49,298 nucleotides of DNA from Rikenellaceae bacterium (GCA_031262465.1 JAISHQ010000094.1:1-49298), one strand, 5' to 3'. Counted from the first letter of the stretch, positions 24,390-32,586 are shown. Program-made: numbers and translations. Notes: a model not told the origin generated them from the sequence alone.

Positions 24390-24690
24390 ACATATTGCGT
24401 TTGACGATCTCTCGAATAGGCTCTAACCCAATGGCTCCGACCTGTTTCCAACGAATTTGCCCCTTTTTGAAAAGGAACATCGTGGGGACGGATTGAACAT
24501 TGTACAGCTGAACAAGTTGCTGATTTTTAGGGGAGTCGATGTCGACCTTCAGGATGCGTACCCCGTCGCCCATCTCTTTTTTCAGCTCTTCCAAAATGGG
24601 GTGCATCACCTTGCACGGGCCGCACCACGTGGCAAAAAAATCGACCAAAACCGGTCGATCGCCGTCGATCATTGTTTTAAAATTATCCAT
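24388..24690 (-). CDS. thioredoxin
   Basis: A 100-aa cytoplasmic thioredoxin that reduces protein disulfides. The redox motif is WCGPC (Cys23, Cys26) in VDFFATWCGPCKVMHPIL. The cis-Pro segment is VQSVPTMFLFKKG, and the buried Asp is in VLVDFF. No signal peptide. The usual Gly pair near the C-terminus reads VGAIG. Several trx paralogues are common in this phylum, so I do not assign trxA. Confidence 0.93.
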   Translation of the reverse strand: MDNFKTMIDGDRPVLVDFFATWCGPCKVMHPILEELKKEMGDGVRILKVDIDSPKNQQLVQLYNVQSVPTMFLFKKGQIRWKQVGAIGLEPIREIVKRNM

Positions 24691-24765
24691 GTCGTCTCTA
24701 TCTTTTTATTTCTGTCGAAGCCACAAATCCCGCGCCACGGCCGTGCATTTAACGAAAAAAATAGA

Positions 24766-24773
24766 TACCTTTG
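24766..24773 (+). promoter_or_regulatory. candidate -7 box for DUF4837 lipoprotein gene
   Basis: TACCTTTG, 23 bp upstream of the ATG at 24797, fits TAnnTTTG; the -33 region is poor. Confidence 0.5.
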
Positions 24774-24796
24774 TATTTCATCTGAATGAAAGTCGC

Positions 24797-25822
24797 ATGA
24801 AAAAGATTCTTTTGTTTGCCTTGCTGGCGGGGGCCGTTGGTTTTACCTCCTGCGGAGAGCGGTCGAACCCTCTAAGAACCTCTACCGGAAAACCTTACGA
24901 GCTTTTTGTGGTGATGCCCGACGACAAATGGGAGGGGGCCGTGGGCGACACCTTGCGGTCGATCCTTTGGGAGCCTTTTCCGATGGTCAACCAATATGAG
25001 CCTTTCTACGCGACGTTTCAGACCAACGAAGAGCAGTTTATCAACCTGTTGAGGATGAACCGCAACGTGTTGTTTTACCGAACCGGCTCCGCCTATACAA
25101 AACCCGAGATGTGCGCCGAGTACGACAAATGGGCCAATCCGCAGATCGTTGTCTACCTGACAGGGCCAACCGACAGTGCGGCAATGGCTTATGCCGATGA
25201 GCACCGGGAGGCGTTGCGCCAAGTTTTTGACATCGCCGAATTGGATCGCTTCATCTACCGCGCCCAGCGGTTCAACGATAAAGAGATCACCGATCGGGTT
25301 TTTGACCAATTCGGCCTGCGAATCAATATCCCGAAAGGGTATAAAGTCGCGGCGGAACACCCTGATTTTATGTGGATTCGTTACGAGGCCCCGCTCATCA
25401 GTCAGGGGATCGTGATCTACAAATACCCGCTGACCAACCGCCGGACATTCACCGAACCCTACCTGCTGAAACGGCGCAACGAATTTGTCTCGCTCATTCC
25501 CGGCCCCAACGAGGGCACCTACATGACCACGAGCGACGTGATGATTCCGCAGTTGGCGCAAGTGACGATCAACAACCGGATTTGGTTCATGTCCCAAGGG
25601 TTTTGGGACGTGAAAGGCGGCTTTATGGGCGGCCCCTTTACCTCGTACAGCACCGCCAACGCCACCACGCGCGAGGTTATCACCATCGACACCTATGTTT
25701 TCTCGCCCAAATACGACAAACGCAATTACGTCCGCCAGCTGCAGGCCATCGCTCAAACCGCCCTCATCCCGGGCGACACGATCCACTCCATAGACTTTTC
25801 CACCCTGCCGGTGGAGGAATAA
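24797..25822 (+). CDS. DUF4837 family lipoprotein
   Basis: A 341-aa predicted lipoprotein (MKKILLFALLAGAVGFTSCGE, lipidated Cys about residue 19). The start is chosen because the longer frame overlaps the divergent thioredoxin gene and this ATG follows a -7 box. The mature part has the recurring DUF4837 features: GKPYELFVVMPDDKWEG near the N-terminus, YEPFYATFQTNEEQF, a run GLRINIPKGYKVAAE, and the aromatic-rich VKGGFMGGPFTSYS. It is a Bacteroidota-specific family of unknown function. No operon partner: a long palindrome-rich non-coding stretch follows. Confidence 0.85.
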   Translation: MKKILLFALLAGAVGFTSCGERSNPLRTSTGKPYELFVVMPDDKWEGAVGDTLRSILWEPFPMVNQYEPFYATFQTNEEQFINLLRMNRNVLFYRTGSAYTKPEMCAEYDKWANPQIVVYLTGPTDSAAMAYADEHREALRQVFDIAELDRFIYRAQRFNDKEITDRVFDQFGLRINIPKGYKVAAEHPDFMWIRYEAPLISQGIVIYKYPLTNRRTFTEPYLLKRRNEFVSLIPGPNEGTYMTTSDVMIPQLAQVTINNRIWFMSQGFWDVKGGFMGGPFTSYSTANATTREVITIDTYVFSPKYDKRNYVRQLQAIAQTALIPGDTIHSIDFSTLPVEE

Positions 25823-25843
25823 TTATTTCGCCCGCCTCTGACT

Positions 25844-25893
25844 GCGACTTTTTAGAAAAGTCGCCAAAATCGCAACTTTTTGTAAAAAGTTGC
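25844..25893. repeat. two tandem hairpins with GCRACTTTT arms
   Basis: GCGACTTTT / AAAAGTCGC (25844-25864, 9 bp) and GCAACTTTTT / AAAAAGTTGC (25872-25893, 10 bp) stand in tandem and resemble each other. The first begins about 20 bp after the DUF4837 stop and may help terminate it. Confidence 0.75.
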
Positions 25894-25925
25894 ATCAAAA
25901 ACTTTTGGGCGCCGTCTTTGCAGGC

Positions 25926-26042
25926 CGAAAATTCCCCTGCGGGAACTTCCACTTATTCAGGACACCCCTTTGCTTTCAAACAAGTTTGAGCAGGGGTGTC
26001 CCGAACAAGTGGCATTCACCTCCTGCGGAGTGAATGTTTTCG
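25926..26042. repeat. nested cloverleaf palindrome
   Basis: Four stems nest. A closing stem joins CGAAAA (25926-25931) and TTTTCG (26037-26042). A left hairpin pairs TTCCC with GGGAA (25932-25945). The large central stem begins CCACTT (25949-25954) / AAGTGG (26007-26012), continues GGACACCCC / GGGGTGTCC, and ends in CAAAC/GTTTG. A right hairpin pairs CATTCAC with GTGAATG (26013-26036). Both side hairpins carry CCTGCGG at the tip. No ORF is supported here. Confidence 0.8.
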
Positions 26043-26108
26043 CCCTGAAAACCCCATTCCGCTCTCCTGTTATCCCCTTAAAATCCACTCTGCCTCTCGT
26101 CTTTTTTT

Positions 26109-26317
26109 ACCTACCACCTCCCCCTCGCCTGTCGGCTCGGGTACTCCTCGTTACCGCCCTCCGCTTTTCGGCACCGCCCTGCGGGCGACTTGCCTGCTTC
26201 GGTCGGTGAGATAGTTCGGGGAAGGAGGAGATTTTTTGTATGATTTCAGGCTTTCCCCATCCTATAAAGTCCCCTCCTTCGGGAAGGAGGGGTGCCCGTA
26301 AGGGCGGGGTGGTAGGT
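26109..26317. repeat. family 2 MITE-like element with ACCTACCACC ends, copy A
   Basis: Ends are perfect 10-bp inverted repeats, ACCTACCACC and GGTGGTAGGT. Inside are CTCGCCTGTCGGCTCGGGTA near the left end and a CCCCTCCTTC / GAAGGAGGGG hairpin near the right. Compared with copy B it carries about 70 extra bases in the middle. No transposase is encoded. Confidence 0.8.
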
Positions 26318-26346
26318 TCCTCGTCTTTCGTATCCCGTCTGTAAAC

Positions 26347-26378
26347 GAAAAAAGCCTGTCCTTGAGGGACAGGCTTTT
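26347..26378 (-). terminator. terminator of the rpsF-rpsR-rplI operon
   Basis: AAAAGCCTGTCC pairs with GGACAGGCTTTT around a 5-nt loop; six Ts follow on the minus strand. It lies about 20 bp after the rplI stop. Confidence 0.9.
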
Positions 26379-26399
26379 CTGTATCGAAACCCGTGCGAA

Positions 26400-26906
26400 T
26401 TATTCGGCGGGAGTTTCTGCCGGGGCGGCTTGCTCTTCGGCGGCGGGAGCTTGTTCCTTCGCTGCGGAGAGGGCAACCACTTCGACCGGAATCTCGGCGG
26501 CCACTTCTTTGTGGACACGGATCGAGGCCACGAACGAACCCACCGTTTTGATGGTTTCGACGCTCACCTGTTTTTTGTCAACTTCAAAACCTTGAGCTAC
26601 AATGGCTTCGGCAATCATAGCCGGAGTAACCGAACCGTAGATTTTGACCCCGTCGGTGGTCTTCATCTCGAATTTCAGTTTAACCTGTTGCAGGGTCTTG
26701 GCTTTGGCTTCGGCATCGGCCTTGATCTTGGCGTCTTTGTGTGCGCGTTGGCGCAGGTTTTCGGCCAGCACTTTCCGAGCCGATTCCGTGGCGGCAGTAG
26801 CCAGCCCGCTGGGGATCAGGAAGTTGTTGGCGTATCCCGGTTTTACGCTGACGATGTCGTTGGCGTAACCTAAGTTTTCAACGTCTTGTTTCAGTATGAT
26901 TTCCAT
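26400..26906 (-). CDS. rplI: 50S ribosomal protein bL9
   Basis: Large-subunit protein binding 23S rRNA at the base of the L1 stalk. The N-terminal domain is clear (MEIILKQDVENLGYANDIV, VKPGYANNFLIPSGLA), followed by the long connecting helix and the C-terminal domain (VKIYGSVTPAMIAEAI, VGSFVASIRVHKEVAAEIPVEVV). At 168 aa it is longer than E. coli bL9 because of an Ala/Glu/Pro-rich tail of about 20 residues. Last gene of the S6-S18-L9 operon. Confidence 0.97.
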   Translation of the reverse strand: MEIILKQDVENLGYANDIVSVKPGYANNFLIPSGLATAATESARKVLAENLRQRAHKDAKIKADAEAKAKTLQQVKLKFEMKTTDGVKIYGSVTPAMIAEAIVAQGFEVDKKQVSVETIKTVGSFVASIRVHKEVAAEIPVEVVALSAAKEQAPAAEEQAAPAETPAE

Positions 26907-26924
26907 AGCTTCTGTCTCCCTTTA

Positions 26925-27191
26925 TTATTTGAACATATCGGTTACGAAGGGCAGGATAGCCAAGTGGCGGGCGCGTTTGACGGCGGTGGCCACTTTTTTC
27001 TGGTATTTCTGCGAGGTACCGGTCAGGCGGCGGGGAAGGATTTTGCCCTGCTCGTTCAGGAATTTTTTGAGAAATTCCGCGTCTTTGTAGTCGATGTATT
27101 TGATTCCGCTCTTTTTGAAACGGCAATACTTTTTCTTTTTCACGTCGACTGAAACAGGGTTCAGGTATCTGATTTCGGATTGTGTAGCCAT
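26925..27191 (-). CDS. rpsR: 30S ribosomal protein bS18
   Basis: Small basic 88-aa protein that pairs with bS6 on the platform of the 30S subunit. The core [20 protein letters not shown] and the [22 protein letters not shown] segment are diagnostic. The TAA stop of rpsF and the ATG of this gene share one base, so the two are translationally coupled. Confidence 0.97.
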   Translation of the reverse strand: MATQSEIRYLNPVSVDVKKKKYCRFKKSGIKYIDYKDAEFLKKFLNEQGKILPRRLTGTSQKYQKKVATAVKRARHLAILPFVTDMFK

Positions 27192-27541
27192 TATTGTTGT
27201 TCCTCCTGTTTAGCGTTGTACTTGTTTCTGCGTTTTTCGGCGTATTCGACCGCGTATTTGTCCATGCGGAACGTGAGGAAGCGGATCACTTTTTCGTCGC
27301 GCCGGTACTGGGTTTCGAGTTTTTCGACCAGATCGCCCTCGCCCTGGAATTGGATCAGGTAGTAGAAGCCGGTCGATTTCTTTTCGATCGGGTAGGCGAG
27401 TTTTTTCAGCCCCCAATCCTCCTCGTAGTCGATTTGGCCTCCGTTTTCGGTGATAACACCGCGGAATTTGCCAGCGAGTTCCTTCACCTGTTGGTCGGAG
27501 AGAACCGGTGTGGCAATGAAAACGGTTTCGTAATGGTTCAT
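27191..27541 (-). CDS. rpsF: 30S ribosomal protein bS6
   Basis: 116-aa partner of bS18. Opening [19 protein letters not shown], then [21 protein letters not shown] and [10 protein letters not shown] are family signatures. There is no long acidic tail. First gene of the operon, with a full-consensus promoter 38-67 bp upstream of the ATG. In many bacteria this operon is autoregulated through an S6:S18-binding leader; the leader here is only about 30 nt and I do not see that motif. Confidence 0.97.
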   Translation of the reverse strand: MNHYETVFIATPVLSDQQVKELAGKFRGVITENGGQIDYEEDWGLKKLAYPIEKKSTGFYYLIQFQGEGDLVEKLETQYRRDEKVIRFLTFRMDKYAVEYAEKRRNKYNAKQEEQQ

Positions 27542-27578
27542 AATGAATGAATTAAGTTTTGTTTAACAAATGCGAGTG

Positions 27579-27608
27579 CAAAGGTAGTAAAAAATTGGTT
27601 TCAGCAAA
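27579..27608 (-). promoter_or_regulatory. rpsF-rpsR-rplI promoter (TTTG, 18 bp, TACCTTTG)
   Basis: Minus-strand TTTG at 27608-27605 and TACCTTTG at 27586-27579, 18 bp apart: a full match to the Bacteroidota consensus. The -33 box lies inside a 19-bp sequence that recurs upstream of glyS. Confidence 0.75.
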
Positions 27609-27610
27609 CT
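27592..27610 (+). repeat. 19-bp direct repeat flanking lipoprotein/subtilase pair, left copy
   Basis: AAATTGGTTTCAGCAAACT; matches the copy at 29833-29851 in the same orientation with one mismatch. Confidence 0.7.
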
Positions 27611-27620
27611 TTTTCTTTCC

Positions 27621-28067
27621 TTAAATTTGTTGGTAACGATCTATTTCCAACGATACATCTTCCGCCCTTGTTTTCGGGATCACAAAAGCCCGTTGATAGG
27701 GGGTGACCACTGTCCAATAATTACCACCGAACAAGATAGATAATTTGACCCGATACTGGCCGTTGTCTTCCCGGATAACCTCGCTGTAAATCGTTTTGAA
27801 TGGAGTATTCTCGGTGCCGGCGACCAACAACAGCGTGTATTTGTCAAAATCGACCGGCATCAGGCGTTCCGGATAGGTAAATATCGCTTCAAAAGCCCGT
27901 TGGTCGTTGATGACGATCAATGTGTTTTTTTGGTCGTCCCGGAGATTCAGATCAGAAGGGGATAGTGACGGGTATTCCCGATAGACAAAATCGTCAGGCA
28001 GAGTATCTTTCTTGCATCCCGAAAACAGGTAACAGGTGGCGACGAGGAGGAACAGGAGTTTTTTCAT
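27621..28067 (-). CDS. hypothetical lipoprotein downstream of S8 protease
   Basis: A 148-aa predicted lipoprotein (MKKLLFLLVATCYLFSGCKKD, Cys about 18). I do not recognise a family. The mature part looks like a small beta-rich domain: TLIVINDQRAFEAIF, YTLLLVAGTENTPFKTI, YRVKLSILFGGNYWTVVTPYQRAFVIPK. It starts 3 bp after the stop of the S8 protease gene, so the two are almost certainly co-expressed. A role as partner or inhibitor of the protease is possible but only inferred. Both lie inside the repeat-flanked island. Confidence 0.75.
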   Translation of the reverse strand: MKKLLFLLVATCYLFSGCKKDTLPDDFVYREYPSLSPSDLNLRDDQKNTLIVINDQRAFEAIFTYPERLMPVDFDKYTLLLVAGTENTPFKTIYSEVIREDNGQYRVKLSILFGGNYWTVVTPYQRAFVIPKTRAEDVSLEIDRYQQI

Positions 28068-28070
28068 GGT

Positions 28071-29711
28071 TTATAATCTATTTTGGGCTTCTGATACGGC
28101 GGCATAGGCATTGACTACACCGTAGCCCATCTGTATGTTCCAAGTGCCGTTGGGTCGACCGGATGTCGTGGTGTAGCTGTATCCTCCCTTTTTTTGAGCG
28201 GTTTGTTCAAGGATTTCCGACACATCTTGATAGGTCAAGTCGTTGTTGACCGAAAGCATCAATGCTGCAACAGCCGCCACGTGTGGGCAAGCGGCCGAAG
28301 TTCCAGTAAAATTAAAAGTATATTGTGTAGAAGAGTATTCTTCAGGATGATAAAAAGAAAGATCGGTTGTTCGAATATTTACTCCTGGAGCCATAATGTC
28401 CAAAGCCGTACCGAAATTCGAACCATTCCATCTTGTGTCATTTTGATTGGTCGCTCCTACGGCGATAACACCATCGTGCGAATTTGCGGGAAATGAAACT
28501 AAACTGGAATTATTATTGCCCGATGCAAATACAACCACAGATCCGTTGCCACCGCGTCCCGTCCAAAGTGCTAAATAAATAGCATCGTCAATAATGGATG
28601 CTGGCGGCCCACCCCATGAATTGCTGATTACATCTGCACTCGATGCGGCAATCGATAAACCCGTTGCAAAATTTTGTGCTACATTTGGACTATCCATTGA
28701 GACACTAATACTCAAAATGTCCACGTCGGGAGCAATGCCGGCGATACCTATGTTGTTGTTGACCGTCGCTCCGATAATGCCTGCGCAAGCTGTGCCGTGT
28801 GGACCATAGATTGGTGCCACAAACCAAGAACCGGCGAAGGTATCATACGTAGGGATAACGTTAGCCAAATCGGGATGTAATTGATCGATTCCCGAGTCAA
28901 TTACTGCGACCGTAACGTTATCGCCTTGTGTGATTTGGTGTGCTGGCAACCAATTGATTGAATTTGTTCCGGAAAGGTTCCACTGTTGGCTGAAATAAGT
29001 ATCATTGGGATTGGAGTAAAACTTAAATCCTGTCATGATGTCTGGTTCTGAGGCTTCGAAAAGGCCGCTTTCGTAAAATAGGTTGGCCATTTGTAGCGCG
29101 TCGTCTTCCGAGTGAATATCACAGGACAAAGTATACCAAGTGGTTAGAAATTCGTTATACCCCAAAACTTCGACTTTGTATTTATCGGCCATTTCGTACA
29201 GTTTGTCCTTATCTGAATCTGTTTTTAATTTCACACGAAAGAGATGTGAAATGCCAATACTTTCTCCCGATGAATCCGTATAAAAGTCAGATTGATAGAT
29301 AATTCCGGGTATATTCCTGTAATTGGCTACATTTAATCCGCTCTTGACAATTGCCCAACATACAGGTGCGGCGACTTCGCTTGTATTTTCAGGAAAAACG
29401 ATCCCTGCAAGTTTCAATTCATCGTTTGCTGTGATGGATGCACGTTCGATGCCGCTTTTTGAGAGAAAGGACATTGTATTCGAACCCTCGTTCTGGTATA
29501 CGATATACTGTTTACTCGTATCTTTTCTGAGGGGAATTTTAGTGTCTCTGTACCAATAGTAATTCGTGGTTTCAACGGTATGTTTGGTGTCGTCGGTAAG
29601 GGAAGAAAACGACTCGTTTTGGATTTTTAGAGAATCGAATTCCTTAGAATCACTACATCCAATACAATAGAAACAAGAGCAAATAAAGGAGATTTTCATC
29701 AATGAATTCAT
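28071..29711 (-). CDS. S8-family (subtilisin-like) serine peptidase lipoprotein
   Basis: A 546-aa predicted secreted lipoprotein; the signal is short with a lipobox around FYCIGCSD, and a start at the internal MKISFIC (29699) is equally possible. Residues about 20-235 form an N-terminal region with no catalytic motif, probably a propeptide-like domain. The S8 domain follows with the full triad: Asp272 in VAVIDSGIDQLHP, His305 in YGPHGTACAGIIG and Ser472 in FTGTSAACPHVAA; SNSWGG and FASGNN (oxyanion Asn about 399) are present. It is therefore likely active. More AT-rich than the ribosomal and glyS genes on either side. Confidence 0.92.
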   Translation of the reverse strand: MNSLMKISFICSCFYCIGCSDSKEFDSLKIQNESFSSLTDDTKHTVETTNYYWYRDTKIPLRKDTSKQYIVYQNEGSNTMSFLSKSGIERASITANDELKLAGIVFPENTSEVAAPVCWAIVKSGLNVANYRNIPGIIYQSDFYTDSSGESIGISHLFRVKLKTDSDKDKLYEMADKYKVEVLGYNEFLTTWYTLSCDIHSEDDALQMANLFYESGLFEASEPDIMTGFKFYSNPNDTYFSQQWNLSGTNSINWLPAHQITQGDNVTVAVIDSGIDQLHPDLANVIPTYDTFAGSWFVAPIYGPHGTACAGIIGATVNNNIGIAGIAPDVDILSISVSMDSPNVAQNFATGLSIAASSADVISNSWGGPPASIIDDAIYLALWTGRGGNGSVVVFASGNNNSSLVSFPANSHDGVIAVGATNQNDTRWNGSNFGTALDIMAPGVNIRTTDLSFYHPEEYSSTQYTFNFTGTSAACPHVAAVAALMLSVNNDLTYQDVSEILEQTAQKKGGYSYTTTSGRPNGTWNIQMGYGVVNAYAAVSEAQNRL

Positions 29712-29832
29712 GGCTAAAAGTTTTTAAGTGAATAATTAGATTAGATATATAATGAAATCGCAATATAAACATAAAAAATTAAAATAAATACAAATTTCCT
29801 GTATTTATAAAAAAATGCGTACAAAAAGTAGG
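29712..29832. other. AT-rich upstream region of the S8 protease gene
   Basis: Very AT-rich with no ORF; presumably holds the protease promoter, but no unambiguous TAnnTTTG box was found on the minus strand. Confidence 0.35.
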
Positions 29833-29851
29833 AAATTGGTTTCGGCAAACT
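29833..29851 (+). repeat. 19-bp direct repeat flanking lipoprotein/subtilase pair, right copy
   Basis: AAATTGGTTTCGGCAAACT; 18 of 19 bases equal the copy at 27592-27610. Confidence 0.7.
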
Positions 29852-29869
29852 GTTCTTAGAATAATTTTC

Positions 29870-29877
29870 TATCTTTG
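29870..29877 (+). promoter_or_regulatory. candidate -7 box for glyS
   Basis: TATCTTTG 41 bp upstream of the glyS ATG; -33 region not clear. Confidence 0.55.
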
Positions 29878-29918
29878 CGTGTTGTAAAACACACGTTATT
29901 TATTTCGATCCCGAACCC

Positions 29919-31478
29919 ATGACACAGGAAGAACTCTTTAAGAAGCTGATCGCACACAGCAAAGAATATGGTTTCATTTTCCCTTCGAGCGAAATCTACG
30001 ACGGCCTGAGCGCCGTTTACGACTACGGCCAAATGGGGGTGGAGCTGAAAAACAACATCAAAAACTATTGGTGGAGCGCGATGGTCAAACTCCACGAAAA
30101 CATCGTGGGCATCGACGCGGCCATCTTCATGCACCCTCGCACGTGGGAGGCTTCGGGCCATGTCGGCGCGTTCAACGACCCGTTGATCGACAACCGCGAC
30201 TCGAAAAAGCGTTACCGCGCCGATGTGCTGATCGAGGAGTTTCTGGCCAAACAGGACGAGAAGATCGAAAAAGAGGTCACGAAGGCCGCCAATCGTTTCG
30301 GCGAGACGTTCGACCGGGCGATGTTCCTCGAAACCAACCCCCGGGTGAAGGAGGTGGTAGCCAAACGCGACGAGATTCACTCGCGGATGGTCAAGGCACT
30401 GACCGACAACGACCTCGAAGAGCTGAAACAGATCATCCTCGATGCCGAGATCGTCGACCCCGTTTCCGGTACCCGCAATTGGACGGACGTGCGCCAATTC
30501 AACCTGATGTTCGAGACCAAAATCGGCTCGGTGGCCGAGGGAGCCAATACCATTTACCTCCGCCCGGAGACGGCGCAGGGAATTTTTGTCAACTTCCTCA
30601 ATGTGCAGAAGACCGGTCGGATGAAAATTCCGTTCGGCATCGCGCAGATCGGCAAAGCCTTCCGCAACGAGATCGTGGCCAGGCAGTTCATCTTCCGGAT
30701 GCGCGAATTTGAACAGATGGAGATGCAGTTCTTTGTGCGTCCCGGCGAGGAGATGAAATGGTTCGGCTATTGGAAAAATTTCCGCATGAATTGGCACAAG
30801 GCGCTCGGTTTCGGCGAACAACATTACCGTTTCCACGACCATGACAAGCTGGCTCACTATGCCAATGCGGCGACCGACGTAGAATATCAATTCCCGTTTG
30901 GCTTCAAAGAGGTCGAGGGGATTCACTCGCGCACCGACTTCGATTTGGGCAACCACGAGAAATTCTCAGGGCGGAAATTGCGCTATTTCGACCCGGAAAG
31001 CGGCGAAAGCTATGTGCCTTACGTGGTGGAGACCTCGATCGGGGTCGACCGGATGTTCCTTCAGGTCTTCTCGGCGGCCTACACCGAAGAAAAATTGACC
31101 AAAGAGGACGGTTCGGCCGACGAACGCACCGTGATGAAATTCCCACCGGCCCTGGCTCCGGTCAAGGCGGCGATCCTGCCGCTGGTCAAAAAAGACGGAC
31201 TGCCCGAAGTGGCGCGCCGGATCATGGACACGCTGAAACTCGACTACGTCTGCCAATACGATGAAAAAGACAGCATCGGCAAACGCTATCGTCGGCAGGA
31301 TGCGATCGGAACACCGTTCTGCATCACCGTCGACCACCAATCGGCAGAGGACAATAGCGTGACCATCCGCCACCGCGACACGATGACCCAAGAGCGGGTG
31401 CCCATCGCCGATCTTCCCCGGATCATCGGCGAGGCGGTCAGCTTCCGCCCGCTGTTTCAGCAAATTGTGAACGAATAG
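29919..31478 (+). CDS. glyS: glycyl-tRNA synthetase (alpha2 type)
   Basis: Class II synthetase charging tRNA-Gly, of the single-subunit homodimeric kind rather than the alpha2beta2 GlyQ/GlyS kind. The 519-aa protein shows EIYDGLSAVYDYGQMGVELK, TWEASGHVGAFNDPL, motif 2 in FGIAQIGKAFRNEI followed by REFEQMEMQFF, and motif 3 in SIGVDRMFLQV. The anticodon-binding domain (about 400-519) contains ALAPVKAAILPL and the typical RYRRQDAIGTPFCITVD. A Crp-family gene follows 12 bp downstream. Confidence 0.97.
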   Translation: MTQEELFKKLIAHSKEYGFIFPSSEIYDGLSAVYDYGQMGVELKNNIKNYWWSAMVKLHENIVGIDAAIFMHPRTWEASGHVGAFNDPLIDNRDSKKRYRADVLIEEFLAKQDEKIEKEVTKAANRFGETFDRAMFLETNPRVKEVVAKRDEIHSRMVKALTDNDLEELKQIILDAEIVDPVSGTRNWTDVRQFNLMFETKIGSVAEGANTIYLRPETAQGIFVNFLNVQKTGRMKIPFGIAQIGKAFRNEIVARQFIFRMREFEQMEMQFFVRPGEEMKWFGYWKNFRMNWHKALGFGEQHYRFHDHDKLAHYANAATDVEYQFPFGFKEVEGIHSRTDFDLGNHEKFSGRKLRYFDPESGESYVPYVVETSIGVDRMFLQVFSAAYTEEKLTKEDGSADERTVMKFPPALAPVKAAILPLVKKDGLPEVARRIMDTLKLDYVCQYDEKDSIGKRYRRQDAIGTPFCITVDHQSAEDNSVTIRHRDTMTQERVPIADLPRIIGEAVSFRPLFQQIVNE

Positions 31479-31490
31479 GGGAGGGAGATA

Positions 31491-32192
31491 ATGGTGTCCA
31501 AACCCAAAATTGACGAGACAGAATATACCGAGCGGCTCTTTGCCCTCTTTCCCGAAATATCGGACAGTTGCCGCGACCGAATCCGCAAGCACACCGTGAT
31601 CCGGCTGGTGCCCAAAGGGAGTTTTATCTATCAAGAGGGAGAGGTGCCTCCGGGCTTTATCTGCCTGTTGGAGGGAAATGCTAAAGTGGTGAAAATCGGC
31701 ATCAATGGTCGGGGGCAGATCGTGCGCATGGTGCGCCCCAAAGGGATTTTGGGCTACCGGGCACTCTTTGCTCAGGAGAATTACCGATCGACAGCTATCA
31801 CGCTCGACAACAGCGTGATAGCCATCATCGACCGCGATATGCTCTTCGAGATCATGCGCGAAAATGCCGACCTATCGCTCCACATCCTCAAGCTGATTGC
31901 CAGCGAATTGGGGCTGTCGAACCTGCGGACCATGACCCTGACCCAGAAATACATCCGGGGACGGCTGGCCGACTCGCTCATCTTCCTCATCGAAACCTAC
32001 GACCTGACCCCGGACGGAACGATCGACGTCACCCTCTCGCGCGAGGACTTGGCGCAACTCTCCTCCATGACCACCTCTAACGCCATCCGCACCCTCTCGG
32101 CCTTCGCCTCCGAAGGCGTGGTCGAACTCGTCGGCAAACGCATCCGCGTTCCCGACCTCGACCGGCTTAAGAGAATCAGCGTGTTGGGGTAA
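31491..32192 (+). CDS. Crp/Fnr-family transcriptional regulator
   Basis: A 233-aa regulator. N-terminal cyclic-nucleotide-binding-like domain (about 15-135) with FIYQEGEVPPGFICLLEGNAKVV and YRALFAQENYRSTAITLD. The usual cAMP-contact Arg-Ser/Thr pair lies around NYRSTA, so an effector of the cNMP type cannot be excluded. After a dimerisation helix, the C-terminal winged helix (about 165-225) has LSREDLAQLSSMTTSNAIRTLSAFASEGVVEL. No Fe-S Cys cluster, so not an Fnr oxygen sensor. Co-directional with glyS and probably read through from it. Confidence 0.92.
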   Translation: MVSKPKIDETEYTERLFALFPEISDSCRDRIRKHTVIRLVPKGSFIYQEGEVPPGFICLLEGNAKVVKIGINGRGQIVRMVRPKGILGYRALFAQENYRSTAITLDNSVIAIIDRDMLFEIMRENADLSLHILKLIASELGLSNLRTMTLTQKYIRGRLADSLIFLIETYDLTPDGTIDVTLSREDLAQLSSMTTSNAIRTLSAFASEGVVELVGKRIRVPDLDRLKRISVLG

Positions 32193-32260
32193 CGAGTCCC
32201 GTTTCCAAAGTGCCGCGCCGGAGGCAAGAGGAGATGATGGTTACAAATTACTAAATGTGA

Positions 32261-32542
32261 TTACTCGGCAGAGACAGTTTCTTCTGTAAGAATTTCTTGC
32301 TTCGTAGCATCGATTAGTTTTTCTAATCTTGAAATAGCCCTTTTTAAATCTGTTTTAAAGAATTTAGCATCATCTAAGAAAAACTGGTCTAAGGCATTGG
32401 CATTTTCATCGGCAGTCAATAATTCGTACAGTTCTGGATTTCTTTTAAAATAGGATTGTGCTACGATGAAGGTGGTTTCCTCACCATCGTTCTTAAAAGA
32501 CTCAAGCACTCTGAGGTATTCTTCCATTTTTCTTTTTTCCAT
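32261..32542 (-). CDS. small AT-rich hypothetical protein
   Basis: A 93-aa charged, helical protein, MEKRKMEEYLRVLESF... with QSYFKRNPELYELL and a Lys/Glu-rich end. I do not recognise it. The start at 32542 is preferred to an ATG at 32560 because a TATCTTTG box at 32571-32578 would place the RNA start just upstream of 32542. No membrane segment, signal peptide or DNA-binding motif is visible. Composition is AT-rich against both neighbours, suggesting acquired origin. No partner gene that would suggest a toxin-antitoxin pair. Confidence 0.6.
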   Translation of the reverse strand: MEKRKMEEYLRVLESFKNDGEETTFIVAQSYFKRNPELYELLTADENANALDQFFLDDAKFFKTDLKRAISRLEKLIDATKQEILTEETVSAE

Positions 32543-32570
32543 GACAGAATGATTTAACAAATTTACAAAC

Positions 32571-32578
32571 CAAAGATA
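32571..32578 (-). promoter_or_regulatory. candidate -7 box for the small AT-rich gene
   Basis: TATCTTTG on the minus strand, 28 bp upstream of the chosen ATG; supports the shorter start. No clear -33 box. Confidence 0.45.
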
Positions 32579-32586
32579 GTAATTAC

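Noticed and set aside
25372-25989. 205-codon frame running from the DUF4837 gene into the palindrome region
   Set aside because: Overlaps a convincing lipoprotein gene in another frame and continues through palindromes; not protein-like.
27541-27608. S6:S18 autoregulatory leader upstream of rpsF
   Set aside because: The leader predicted from the promoter is only about 30 nt and no CCG-bulge hairpin is visible.
32261-32542. Small AT-rich gene as half of a toxin-antitoxin pair
   Set aside because: No adjacent partner gene and no toxin or antitoxin motif.
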